Below are positions 15,948 to 24,097 of a stretch of DNA of 64,000 nt, one piece after another. A model generated the notes under the pieces. It did no database searches. It was not told the origin of the DNA and saw nothing but the letters and a program-made list of their open reading frames with translations. Source of the stretch: Rubrivivax sp. (lineage in GTDB: Bacteria > Pseudomonadota > Gammaproteobacteria > Burkholderiales > Burkholderiaceae_C); assembly GCA_019635315.1 (NCBI GenBank), contig JAHBZT010000005.1:124001-188000 (forward strand), in the 5' to 3' direction. The translations under genes were made by a program, and so were the position numbers. Position 1 is the first letter of the stretch, and every line of letters starts with the position of its first letter.

Positions 15948-17833
15948 CGCGGGCGCGCCGGGCCGGGCGGGCAGCGGCGCTGGCCTGCGTGCTGGCGGCT
16001 GCGCTGCTGGCCGGCGGCTGCGCCAGCCTGGGCGGCGCGCCGGGCGCCGAGGCCGCACAGGCCGCTGACCCGGCCGCAGCAGCGGCGGCGCCAGCACCGG
16101 CGCCGGCCGCGGCGGCCGGCGTGCGCATCGAGATCGACGCGCCCGACAACCTGCGCACGCTGCTCGAGCGTCACCTGGACCTGGTGCGCCTGGGCCGCAT
16201 CGCGCGCGAGGAGGTCGACGACAGCGAATGGTCGCGGCTGATCGACGCCGCGCCGCTGCAGGTGCGCGAGCTGCTGCAGACCGAGGGCCACTTCCAGCCC
16301 GTCGTGACGATGGAGCGCCAGGCGCGTCGCGGCGACGGCGAGCCCGAGCTGGTGCGCCTGATCGTGCAGCCGGGCGAGCGTGCGCGGGTCGCGCGCGTCA
16401 CGCTGGAGGTCGAGGGACCGCTGGAGCGCGCCGCGGCCGCCGGCGACGGTCATGCCGCGGCCACGCTGGCGCAGCTGCGCGCCGCCTGGGGGCTGCCGCC
16501 GGGCGCCCCCTTCCGCAACGGCGACTGGAGCGACGCCAAGGCGGCGACGCTGGCGCGGTTGCGCGCCGCCGGTTTCGTGACCGCGACCTGGAGCGGCACC
16601 GCCGCCGACGTCGATGTCGCGAAGAACGAGGTGCGGCTGTTCCTGGTCGCCGACAGCGGCCCGCTGTTCCGCCTCGGCAGCCTGGAGGTCGAGGGGCTGG
16701 TGGCGCAGGACCTGCAGACGGTGCTCAACCTGCTGGCGGCGCCGCGCGGCGCGCCGGTCACCGAGACGCTGGTGCTGGACTTCCAGGAGCGGCTGCAGAA
16801 GACCGGGCTCTTCGAGGGCGTCAGCGTCACGCTGGACCCCGACCCCGCGCAGGCCGGCGACGCCCGCGTCAGCGTGCGCCTGCGCGAGGCGCCGCTGCAG
16901 GTCTACACGGTGGGCGTGGGCGTCAGCGCCAACATCGGCCCGCGTGCCTCGGTCGAGCATGTCTGGCGCCGCGTCCTCGGCTGGCCGGTGACGGCGGTCA
17001 ACGAGGTCGAGTGGGGCGCCAAGCGCCAGGCCTGGGACGGCGAACTGTCCACGCACCCGGACGACAGGCTGTACCGCAACCTGCTCGGCGTGGCGATCGA
17101 GCGGCTGGAGTCCAGCTCCGACGCCGTGCTCTCGCAGCGCCTGCGCCTGGGCCGCACGCAGGACACCGGCCGCATCGAGCGGCTGTATTTCGTCGAGGCC
17201 GAGCGCTCGTCGCGGCGGCCCTTCGGCGGCACGCGCAGCGACGCCTTCGCGATCTCGTACAACTACCATGGCGTGTGGCGGCAGCTCGACAGCGTCGTGC
17301 TGCCGACCGAGGGCTTCAGCTTCGCCGGCCAGGCCGGCGTCGGGCGCTCGCACGGCACCGACGCGGCCAGCGGCTACTTCACGCGCGCCTACGGCCGCCT
17401 GACCGGCTACCTGCCGCTGGGCCGCACCTGGTACGGGCAGGCGCGCGTGGAGCTGGGGCAGGTCTTCCTGCGCTCGAACATGGTGGTGCCCGAATCGCAG
17501 AAGTGGCGCGCCGGCGGCGACGAGTCGGTGCGCGGCTACGGCTACCGCAGCCTGGGCCCGCTGGTCAACGGCGTGGTCGGCGGCGGCACCGCGCTGGCCA
17601 CCGCCAGCGTCGAGGTCGCGCGGCCCATCCTGGCGTCCATGCCCTCGCTGTGGGGCGCGGTCTTCGTCGACGCCGGCAACGCCGCCGACAGCTTCCGCGC
17701 GCTCGAGCCGGTGTGGGGCGCCGGCATCGGCGTGCGCTGGCGCAGCCCGGTCGGCCCGCTGCGGCTGGACTGGGCCTACGGCCGCGAGCTGCGCAAGACG
17801 CGGCTGCACTTCAGCGTCGGCATCGCGTTCTGA
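15944..17833 (+). CDS. tamA: TamA-like outer-membrane assembly protein (BamA/Omp85 superfamily)
   Basis: Omp85-type protein of 629 residues that, with TamB, moves proteins or lipids to the outer membrane. The N-terminus is hydrophobic and ends LLAGGC, a plausible lipoprotein signal, then an Ala/Pro-rich linker (about 30-60). POTRA-like domains span about 60-290. The C-terminal 16-strand-type barrel includes the conserved RGYGYRSLGP loop near residue 527 and ends with an aromatic-terminated strand (VGIAF). The ATG overlaps the vWA stop. tamB follows 12 bp downstream, the canonical tamA-tamB order. Confidence 0.92.
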   Translation: MTRARRAGRAAALACVLAAALLAGGCASLGGAPGAEAAQAADPAAAAAAPAPAPAAAAGVRIEIDAPDNLRTLLERHLDLVRLGRIAREEVDDSEWSRLIDAAPLQVRELLQTEGHFQPVVTMERQARRGDGEPELVRLIVQPGERARVARVTLEVEGPLERAAAAGDGHAAATLAQLRAAWGLPPGAPFRNGDWSDAKAATLARLRAAGFVTATWSGTAADVDVAKNEVRLFLVADSGPLFRLGSLEVEGLVAQDLQTVLNLLAAPRGAPVTETLVLDFQERLQKTGLFEGVSVTLDPDPAQAGDARVSVRLREAPLQVYTVGVGVSANIGPRASVEHVWRRVLGWPVTAVNEVEWGAKRQAWDGELSTHPDDRLYRNLLGVAIERLESSSDAVLSQRLRLGRTQDTGRIERLYFVEAERSSRRPFGGTRSDAFAISYNYHGVWRQLDSVVLPTEGFSFAGQAGVGRSHGTDAASGYFTRAYGRLTGYLPLGRTWYGQARVELGQVFLRSNMVVPESQKWRAGGDESVRGYGYRSLGPLVNGVVGGGTALATASVEVARPILASMPSLWGAVFVDAGNAADSFRALEPVWGAGIGVRWRSPVGPLRLDWAYGRELRKTRLHFSVGIAF

Positions 17834-17845
17834 GCCGCGCGCACG

Positions 17846-20800
17846 ATGGACGACGCCCCCGCCACCCCGCCCGCGCCGGCGCCAGCGGCCCGCCCGTCGC
17901 GCCGCCTTGCCGCGCTGCAGCGGCTCGGCCGCCCCGCGCCGCTGCGTGCGGCGTGGGAACTGCTGTGGCCTCTGGCCGGCGTGCTGCTGATGGGCCTCGT
18001 CGTGCTCGCGCTGCTGGCCGCCGGCGCCGGCTGGCTGATGCTGGGTGAGAACGGCAGCCGCTGGCTGCTGCAGCGCCTGCCCGGCGTCGAGGTGCAGGGC
18101 TTCCGCGGGGCGCTGCTGGGCAGCGCCTTCGCCGCCGACCGCGTGCAGCTGCGCTGGGACCGCGGGCGTTCGTCGCTGTTGATCGAGGAACTGCGCGCCG
18201 ACGGCCTGCACTGGCGCTGGCGCCCCGACGAGCACGCCTGGGTCGGGCTCGCGGCCGAGCGCCTGGCCGCGCGTCGCGCCGAGCTGCAGCTGGCCGCCGA
18301 CGACGCCGCGCCGCCGGCCGCCGCGCCGGCCGACCTGCGGCTGCCGCTGGCGCTGACGCTGGCGCGCGCCGAGCTCGGCGAACTGCAGGTCGACGCCCAG
18401 CCGCCGCTGCGCGCGCTGCAGCTCGACGGGCTGGCGATCGACCCGCGGCCCGAGGGCGGCTTCGCGCTCGGGCGCGCCTCGGCCGAGTGGCAGCGCCTGG
18501 CCTTCAGCGCACAGGGCCGGCTGGGCCACAGCGCGCCGCTGCCGCTGGAGCTGCAGGCCAGCGTGGTGCCGCTGGCCGCCGGCGACACGCCGCCCTGGGC
18601 GGCGACGCTGCACGCCGGCGGCGAGCTGGCGCGCATGGACGTGCAGGCCACGCTGCGCGGCGTGCCGCGCGGCCGCCGTCCGGCGCCCGAGGCCGACCTG
18701 CGCGCCGAGCTGCGCCCCTTCGCGGCCTGGCCACTGGGCGCGCTGCATGCCCAGACGCAGGCGCTGGACCTCGCCGCGTTGTCGCCGCAGGCGCCGCAGA
18801 CGCGGCTCCATGGCCGCGCCGAACTGCGCAGCAGCGCCGCCGACGCGCCGCTGACGGCCAGCGTGGTGCTGGAAAACCTCCTGCCCGGGCGCTGGAACGA
18901 GGCCCGGCTGCCGCTGCGCCGCCTGGCGCTGGAGCTGCGCGGCCAGCTCGACCAGCGCGACCGCATCGAAGCCACGCGCTTCGAGCTGCTGCTGGCCGAT
19001 GCCAGCGCGACCGCCGGGCGCGTCGGCGGCCGCGCGCTGTGGCAGGGCCACGAGCTGACGCTGGCCACCGAGATCACCGACCTGCTGCCGCAGCGGCTGG
19101 ACGGCCGCGCCGCGGCGATGACGCTGGCCGGCCCGCTGACGGCCACGCTGCGCGGCCTGCCCTCGCCCGACCCGGCAGCCACCGGCGCCCCGCCGCCGCC
19201 CGAGGCGCGCTGGCAGCTCGAGCTGACCGGTCGCCTGGAAGGCGCGCCGCTGCCGGTGCGCGTGGCGATGCAGGGCCAGGCCGACGACCGGCGGCTGGTG
19301 CTGTCCGACGTGCGCCTGGCCAGCGGCGCGGCGACCGCCGAGCTGGCCGCGACGCTGCAGCGCCTGGGCGGCGCGGGCCGGGCGGGCAGCGGCGGCGCCG
19401 CCGAGTGGCAGCTGCAGACCGAAGGCCGCATCGCCGACTTCGACCCCGTGCCCTGGTGGCCCGGCGAAGCCGGCTCGGCCTGGCGGCGCGGGCCGCACCG
19501 GCTGAGCGCGACCTGGACGCTGGACGCGCGCGTGCCCGGCGACGCCGCCGGGCAGCCGGCGCTGGCCGTGCTGCCGCGCGTGGCGGGCAACGGCACGCTG
19601 CGGGTGGTCAACTCGCAGCTCGCCGGCGTGCCGCTGGCCGCCGACCTGCGGCTGGGCTATACGCGCGCCGCCGCGCCGACCGCGGGTTCGCTGCAGGGCA
19701 CGGTCACGCTGGGCGGCAACGAGCTGGTGCTCGACGGCCGCGGCGACCCCGCCGGCCCCGGTGGCGCCGACCGCCTGCGTGCCGAGCTGCGCGCCGAGCA
19801 GCTGGCGGCGCTGGCGCCGGTGGCGCGGCTGCACCCGGCGCTGGCCGACTGGCTGCCGCGCGGCGGCAGCGCGCTCGCCGTGCTGGCGGTCGACGGCCGC
19901 TGGCCGGCCCTGCGCAGCGAGGGCAGCGCGCGCGTGCAGCAGCTGGCCGCCGGGCGCCTGGCGGTGGCACGCGGCGACATCGCCTGGCAGGTCGACCTGG
20001 GCGGGCTGGACGCCGCGCGCGGCGCCGCCGCCGCGTCGCCGCTGACCATGCAGCTCGACCTGGCCGGGCTGGCGCTCGGCGAGCAGCGCGCCGACCACCT
20101 GCGCGCCACGCTCAGCGGCACGCTGGCCAGCCACCGCATCGACGTCAGCAGCGCGCTGCCGCTGGCGCCGCCGCGGGCCGCCGAACGCATGCTGGGCATC
20201 CAGGCACAGAGCGGCACGCGCGCGCAGCTGCAGGCGCGCGGCGCCTGGCTGCCGGCGACGGGCGTCGGCGGCGGCCAGTGGCGCGCCACCATCGAGCTGC
20301 TGCGCCTGGGCTCCTGGGACGGCAGCCCGATCGACGCGCCGCCGGCGTCGTCATGGGTGGAGGCGCGCGACCTGCAGGCCGAGCTGGACTTCGACGCCGC
20401 CGGCAGCCTGGTCGCGCTGCATGCCGCGGCCGGCCGCGTGCGCGTCACCGACGCGGTCGCGATGCGCTGGGACGACGTGCGCGTGGACCTGCGCGGTCCG
20501 CGTGCGCAGCTTGCGCTGCGCGCCGACATCGAGCCCTTCGCGCTGGCGCCGCTGCTGGCGCGGCTGCAGCCGACGATGGGCTGGCAGGGCGACCTGCGGC
20601 TGGCCGCGCGCGTGGACGTGCGCGCCGCCGAGCGCATGGAGGCCGACCTCGTCTTCGAGCGTGCCGACGGCGACCTGCACCTGGCCGGCGGCGACGGCAC
20701 GCAGCTGATGGGGCTGACGGCGCTGCGCCTGGCGCTGACCGCACGCGACGGGCTGTGGACCTTCGAGCCCTCGTTCCGCGGCCGCAGCATCGGCGAGCTG

Positions 20801-22183
20801 GACGGCCGCCTGCTCGTGCGCACGACGCCCGAGAGCCGCTGGCCGGAGCCCGAGGCGCCGGTCGAGGGCCGCGTGCAGGCGCGCGTGGCCGACATCGGCA
20901 TCTGGAGCACCTGGGTGCCGCCGGGCTGGCGGCTGGCCGGCGAGCTGCGCACCACGGCCGAGGTGTCCGGCCGCTTCGGCGACCCGCGCTTCACCGGCGA
21001 GCTCGGCGGCAGCGGGCTCGCGGTGCGCAACCTGCTGCAGGGCGTCAACGTCAGCGACGGCCAGGTGCTGGTGCGGCTGGAGGGCGAGACGGCACGCATC
21101 GAGCGCTTCACGCTGCGCGGCGGCGACGGCACGCTGGCGCTGACCGGCGACGCGCGGCTGGGCCGCGAGCCGCAGGCGCGGCTGCACGCGGTGGCCGAGC
21201 GCTTCCGCGTGCTCGGCCGCGTCGACCGGCTGGTCATCGCCAGCGGCAGCGCCGAGCTCGCGCTGCAGCCCGACGCCGGCCGGCTGGACGGCGAGTTCCG
21301 CGTCGACGAGGGCCTGTTCGACTTCAGCCGCGCCGACGCGCCCTCGCTGGACGACGACGTCAACGTGCGCCGCCCCGGCGACCCCGAGCGAGGCGACCGC
21401 ACCGCGGCGGCGCAGACGGCGCGGCGCAACTTCACGATGGCGGTCGCGGTCGACCTCGGCGAGCAGCTGCGCGTGCGCGGTCGCGGGCTGGAGGCGCTGC
21501 TGCGCGGCGCCGTGCGCATCAGCAACCCGGGCGGGCGGCTGGCCGTCAACGGCACCATCAACACCGAGGCCGGCACCTATGCCGCCTACGGCCAGCGGCT
21601 GGAGATCGAGCGCGGCATCCTGGCCTTCAGCGGCCCGGCCGACAACCCGCGGCTGGACGTGCTGGCGCTGCGGCCGAACCTGGACGTGCGCGTGGGCGTG
21701 GCGATCACCGGCAACCTGCTGACGCCGCGCGTGCGGCTGTATTCCGAACCCGAGCTGCCCGACTCGGCCAAGCTGTCCTGGCTGCTGCTGGGCCGCGAGC
21801 CCGACGGCCTGGGCCGCGACGACACGGCGCTGATCCAGCGCGCCGCGGTGGCCATCCTGTCCGGCGAGAGCGAGGCGCCGACCGACGCGCTGCTGCGCAA
21901 CCTGGGCATCGACGAGATCGGGCTGCGCCAGAGCGGCGACGGCGACGTGCGCGAGACCGTGATCACGCTGGGCAAGCAGCTCTCGCGGCGCTGGTACCTG
22001 GGCTACGAACGCGGCGTCAACGCGACGACGGGCACCTGGCAGCTGATCTACCGCATCGCGCAGCGCTTCACGCTGCGCGCGCAGAGCGGGCTGGACAACT
22101 CGCTGGACGTGATCTGGACCTGGCGCTTCCAGGAGACGCCGGCCGACGCGGCCATGCGAAAATCCGTCGTCGTGCCGCCGTAG
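17846..22183 (+). CDS. tamB: TamB-like inner-membrane-anchored translocation/assembly protein
   Basis: AsmA/TamB superfamily protein of 1445 residues that bridges the periplasm between inner and outer membranes. A single N-terminal membrane segment (about 40-65) follows a Pro/Ala-rich cytoplasmic start. A long stretch of beta-rich repeats leads to the C-terminal TamB (DUF490) domain, with RLYSEPELPDSAKLSWLLLG, LGIDEIGL and a C-terminal LDVIWTWRF. It acts with TamA. The coding end is unusual: the last codons (KSVVVPP and the TAG stop) run 10 nt into the tRNA-Arg gene, so the stop codon is formed by tRNA positions 8-10. Confidence 0.93.
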   Translation: MDDAPATPPAPAPAARPSRRLAALQRLGRPAPLRAAWELLWPLAGVLLMGLVVLALLAAGAGWLMLGENGSRWLLQRLPGVEVQGFRGALLGSAFAADRVQLRWDRGRSSLLIEELRADGLHWRWRPDEHAWVGLAAERLAARRAELQLAADDAAPPAAAPADLRLPLALTLARAELGELQVDAQPPLRALQLDGLAIDPRPEGGFALGRASAEWQRLAFSAQGRLGHSAPLPLELQASVVPLAAGDTPPWAATLHAGGELARMDVQATLRGVPRGRRPAPEADLRAELRPFAAWPLGALHAQTQALDLAALSPQAPQTRLHGRAELRSSAADAPLTASVVLENLLPGRWNEARLPLRRLALELRGQLDQRDRIEATRFELLLADASATAGRVGGRALWQGHELTLATEITDLLPQRLDGRAAAMTLAGPLTATLRGLPSPDPAATGAPPPPEARWQLELTGRLEGAPLPVRVAMQGQADDRRLVLSDVRLASGAATAELAATLQRLGGAGRAGSGGAAEWQLQTEGRIADFDPVPWWPGEAGSAWRRGPHRLSATWTLDARVPGDAAGQPALAVLPRVAGNGTLRVVNSQLAGVPLAADLRLGYTRAAAPTAGSLQGTVTLGGNELVLDGRGDPAGPGGADRLRAELRAEQLAALAPVARLHPALADWLPRGGSALAVLAVDGRWPALRSEGSARVQQLAAGRLAVARGDIAWQVDLGGLDAARGAAAASPLTMQLDLAGLALGEQRADHLRATLSGTLASHRIDVSSALPLAPPRAAERMLGIQAQSGTRAQLQARGAWLPATGVGGGQWRATIELLRLGSWDGSPIDAPPASSWVEARDLQAELDFDAAGSLVALHAAAGRVRVTDAVAMRWDDVRVDLRGPRAQLALRADIEPFALAPLLARLQPTMGWQGDLRLAARVDVRAAERMEADLVFERADGDLHLAGGDGTQLMGLTALRLALTARDGLWTFEPSFRGRSIGELDGRLLVRTTPESRWPEPEAPVEGRVQARVADIGIWSTWVPPGWRLAGELRTTAEVSGRFGDPRFTGELGGSGLAVRNLLQGVNVSDGQVLVRLEGETARIERFTLRGGDGTLALTGDARLGREPQARLHAVAERFRVLGRVDRLVIASGSAELALQPDAGRLDGEFRVDEGLFDFSRADAPSLDDDVNVRRPGDPERGDRTAAAQTARRNFTMAVAVDLGEQLRVRGRGLEALLRGAVRISNPGGRLAVNGTINTEAGTYAAYGQRLEIERGILAFSGPADNPRLDVLALRPNLDVRVGVAITGNLLTPRVRLYSEPELPDSAKLSWLLLGREPDGLGRDDTALIQRAAVAILSGESEAPTDALLRNLGIDEIGLRQSGDGDVRETVITLGKQLSRRWYLGYERGVNATTGTWQLIYRIAQRFTLRAQSGLDNSLDVIWTWRFQETPADAAMRKSVVVPP

Positions 22184-22248
22184 TTCAATGGATAGAACGG
22201 GGACCTCCTAAGTCTCAGATGCAGGTTCGATTCCTGCCGGGGGCGCCA
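22174..22248 (+). tRNA. tRNA-Arg (anticodon CCU)
   Basis: A 75-nt cloverleaf including encoded CCA. The D stem GTTC/GAAC, anticodon stem GGGAC/GTCTC with loop CTCCTAA (anticodon CCT), and T stem GCAGG/CCTGC all pair. It reads AGG codons, which are rare in this GC-rich genome. The acceptor stem GCCGCCG/CGGGGGC has one G-G mismatch at position 4-69; the usual beta-proteobacterial form has C at position 4. The first 10 nt overlap the 3' end of tamB. The mismatch is synonymous in the tamB frame (Pro codon). Confidence 0.93.
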
Positions 22249-22279
22249 GGCGCCGGCGCCACCCGCCGAGACCCGGTCC

Positions 22280-22864
22280 TCAGCGCGGCGGTGCGGCGCG
22301 CAGGCGCTCCAGTTCCTGCTGCTGCCGGGCGCCGATCTGCGCATACAGCTGCAGCTGCTCGCCCAGCGCGCGCAGGCGGTCCGCGATGCGCTTGGCCAGC
22401 CCGATCATCAGCTTGGCCGCCAGGCGAGGCTGCTCGTCGAGCAGCTGCTGCAGCGCGCGGCGCGACAGCGCCGCGGCCGTCACCGGCGAGCGTGCCGTGC
22501 AGCTGGCCGAGCGCGGGGCGCCGTCCAGCAGCGCCATCTCGCCGATGATGCTGCCCGCCCCGAGCACCGAGACCGCGACCGCGTCGGCCTGCGCCTGGCC
22601 GGACGGGCCGGCGGTGTCGACCTGCACCGAACCCTCGAGCAGCAGCAGCAGGTGACCCGACGAGGCGTCGCCCTCGCGCAGCAGCGTCGCGCCGGCGGCG
22701 TAGTGCACCAGCGCCATGCGCGCGGCGACGGCGGCGGCTTCCTCCGGCGCCAGCTGCAGCATCGCACCGGGCGTGCGCAGCAGGTCCGCGGCACGCGCGG
22801 CGAGCGCCGGCGAGTCGGTCAGCGGGCGCGGCGCGGCGCCCGGTGCGTCGGTGTGGGTGCTCAT
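22280..22864 (-). CDS. cyclic nucleotide-binding domain protein without DNA-binding domain
   Basis: 194-residue protein with a single Crp/cNMP-binding beta-roll (about 30-150), including the phosphate-binding-cassette-like segment GEMALLDGAPRSASC. After the long C helix it ends in a Gln/Leu/Arg-rich helix (IGARQQQELERLR). The helix-turn-helix of Crp/Fnr regulators is absent, so it is not itself a classical transcription factor; it may bind a nucleotide or act through a partner. ATG 22864 is chosen because a -10-like TACCGT sits 7 nt upstream; an in-frame GTG lies 9 nt earlier. It is convergent with the tRNA gene. Confidence 0.85.
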   Translation of the reverse strand: MSTHTDAPGAAPRPLTDSPALAARAADLLRTPGAMLQLAPEEAAAVAARMALVHYAAGATLLREGDASSGHLLLLLEGSVQVDTAGPSGQAQADAVAVSVLGAGSIIGEMALLDGAPRSASCTARSPVTAAALSRRALQQLLDEQPRLAAKLMIGLAKRIADRLRALGEQLQLYAQIGARQQQELERLRAAPPR

Positions 22865-22871
22865 GCGCGGC

Positions 22872-22877
22872 ACGGTA
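22872..22877 (-). promoter_or_regulatory. -10-like hexamer before cNMP-domain gene
   Basis: TACCGT on the minus strand, 7 nt before the ATG at 22864. Same spacing as other candidate leaderless promoters in this window. Confidence 0.35.
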
Positions 22878-22931
22878 GCACGGCCGCACGGAGCGCGACA
22901 GTGGGCCCGACAGGGGCCGCGCGCCGCGGCC

Positions 22932-23327
22932 TCAGCCGGCGGTCAGGCGCGCCACCGTCTCCCAGAGCGTCTCGGCGCGTGTCTCGACGCGCTGCTGGTC
23001 GTTGAACTCGCGCAGCCGCTGCAGTTCGCGCACGACCGCGGGCGGAAACCCGCGCCGGCCGCCGCGGCGGTCGACCAGCAGGTCCTCGAGCACCTGCGCG
23101 CTCAGCGTCGGGTCGTGCCAGCACCAGGCGACGCGGTTGGCCACGCGCGGGAACAGCGTGCACAGCCGCGTCGGGCGGCGCCGGGGCGGCAGCCGGCGCA
23201 GCCAGTGGCGCGTGGTGCCGGTCAGCGCGTGATCGCACTCCCGCTCGGGCCGCCGCACGCGCGCCCAGCGTGCCTGCTCGGCGTCGTCGCCGACGTCGGG
23301 AAGGATGTGCTTGAGGGCTTGCAGCAT
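22932..23327 (-). CDS. conserved-looking hypothetical protein, 131 residues
   Basis: I do not recognise a named domain. The protein is soluble, Arg-rich and mostly helical. It has a central LCTLFPRVANRVAWCWHD segment with hydrophobic and Trp residues, and a C-terminal helix PAVVRELQRLREFNDQQ. No signal peptide or membrane segment is seen. ATG 23327 is the first start before the recognisable reading frame; upstream codons run into non-coding repeats. The regular alternation and lack of the low-complexity Arg/Ala bias of shadow frames support it as a real gene, but function is unknown. A stable cUUCGg-type hairpin (23342-23357) lies just upstream. Confidence 0.6.
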   Translation of the reverse strand: MLQALKHILPDVGDDAEQARWARVRRPERECDHALTGTTRHWLRRLPPRRRPTRLCTLFPRVANRVAWCWHDPTLSAQVLEDLLVDRRGGRRGFPPAVVRELQRLREFNDQQRVETRAETLWETVARLTAG

Positions 23328-23606
23328 GCGGGTCTGGCTTTCGGGGCTTCGGCCCCGGGGTTCGCGGGCGGGCGCCTGACGGAGATTTCGGCCGGCCGGG
23401 CCGGGACTGAAGTCGCCGTGTCGCGACCTTGGGGTGCTGCTGCGCACCGGGCGCTGGGGACGTTGGCTGCGGACTTGTTCTGCCCTGCGGGCGGTTTCGG
23501 TGCTGCCTGCCTTCGGTGTTGCCCTGCGGGCGGCTGGGTTGCCTGCCGGCTTGTCTTGCCCTGTGGGCGGCAGCTTGGCCTGCCGGCAGTTCCGCCCTCC
23601 GGGCGG

Positions 23607-23640
23607 GTGACTTTCTTCTGCTGGCCCAGAAGAAAGTCAC
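23607..23640. repeat. left hairpin of the palindromic element
   Basis: GTGACTTTCTTC (23607-23618) pairs perfectly with GAAGAAAGTCAC (23629-23640) around a 10-nt loop that includes TGGCCCA. It is AT-richer than its surroundings. It mirrors the right hairpin at 23967-24002 in position and core sequence (ACTTTC/GAAAGT). Confidence 0.85.
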
Positions 23641-23966
23641 CAAAGAAGAGGGCCTGGAATGCAAAACCATTCAACCCGTTCTTCGCGCTTGGGCACCTCG
23701 CGCCACCGGATACGCCACCGGTCATCGCGCGCCTTCTTCGCCTGAAGTCCGCACTGCCCTGGCTCGCGGTCCGCTTTGCGGCTTGGGCACGGCCGCACGT
23801 GGCACGCTTCCTTCGGCGCGCGCTGATCGCATGGCGGACCGCGCGCCAGGGCAGTGCGAGGTTCAGGCGCGCCTCAGTTCGATGGCCGGCGACGTTGGCG
23901 GTGGAGAGAGGGGCCCAAGCGCGAAGAACGGGTTGAATGGTGTTGCATTCCAAGGCCCTTTGCTTT

Positions 23967-24002
23967 GGTTACTTTCATTTGGGCCAGCAAATGAAAGTAA
24001 CC
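23967..24002. repeat. right hairpin of the palindromic element
   Basis: GGTTACTTTCATTTG (23967-23981) pairs perfectly over 15 bp with CAAATGAAAGTAACC (23988-24002) around the loop GGCCAG. It lies about 95 bp downstream of the end of fbpB and could double as its transcription end. Confidence 0.85.
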
Positions 24003-24097
24003 CGCCCAGGGGGCGGAACTGCCCGCACGCAGCAACGCCGCCCGCAGGGCACCACAAGTCAGCAGGCCAACAAGCGAGCCCGCCAGGGCAACACCAC

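Larger units (their letters stand above)
23481..24092. repeat. ~610-bp imperfect palindromic (fold-back) repeat element
   Basis: The gene-free stretch 23328-24097 is dominated by one large inverted repeat symmetric about position 23804. From outside in, the paired blocks are as follows. GCCCTGCGGGC-type units at 23481, 23520 and 23557 (left) match inverted units at 24038-24051 and 24079-24090 (right). Perfect hairpins lie at 23607-23640 and 23967-24002. A 45/46-bp arm pair lies at 23650-23694 and 23913-23958, nearly identical. A 25-bp pair lies at 23750-23774 and 23834-23858 with one mismatch. The central 59 bp is not palindromic. Both strands give short open frames that are by-products of the repeat. 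No transposase is present. The rest of the gap (23328-23480) shows only a small hairpin. Confidence 0.85.

Noticed and set aside
15845-20134. Very long minus-strand open frame (about 1430 codons) opposite tamA/tamB
   Set aside because: Its product is Arg/Gln/Ala/His-rich with no domain, and the plus strand has clear TamA/TamB proteins. Such frames arise from high GC at third codon positions.
23481-23600. Three GCCCTG-type units at 37-39-bp spacing, resembling a small CRISPR array
   Set aside because: The units are degenerate, the intervening sequences are themselves similar, and inverted copies exist on the other side of the palindrome. No cas genes are present.
23660-24000. Short open frames on both strands within the palindrome that look like hypothetical proteins
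   Set aside because: They follow the inverted repeat symmetrically and have no ribosome-binding sites or protein-like composition.
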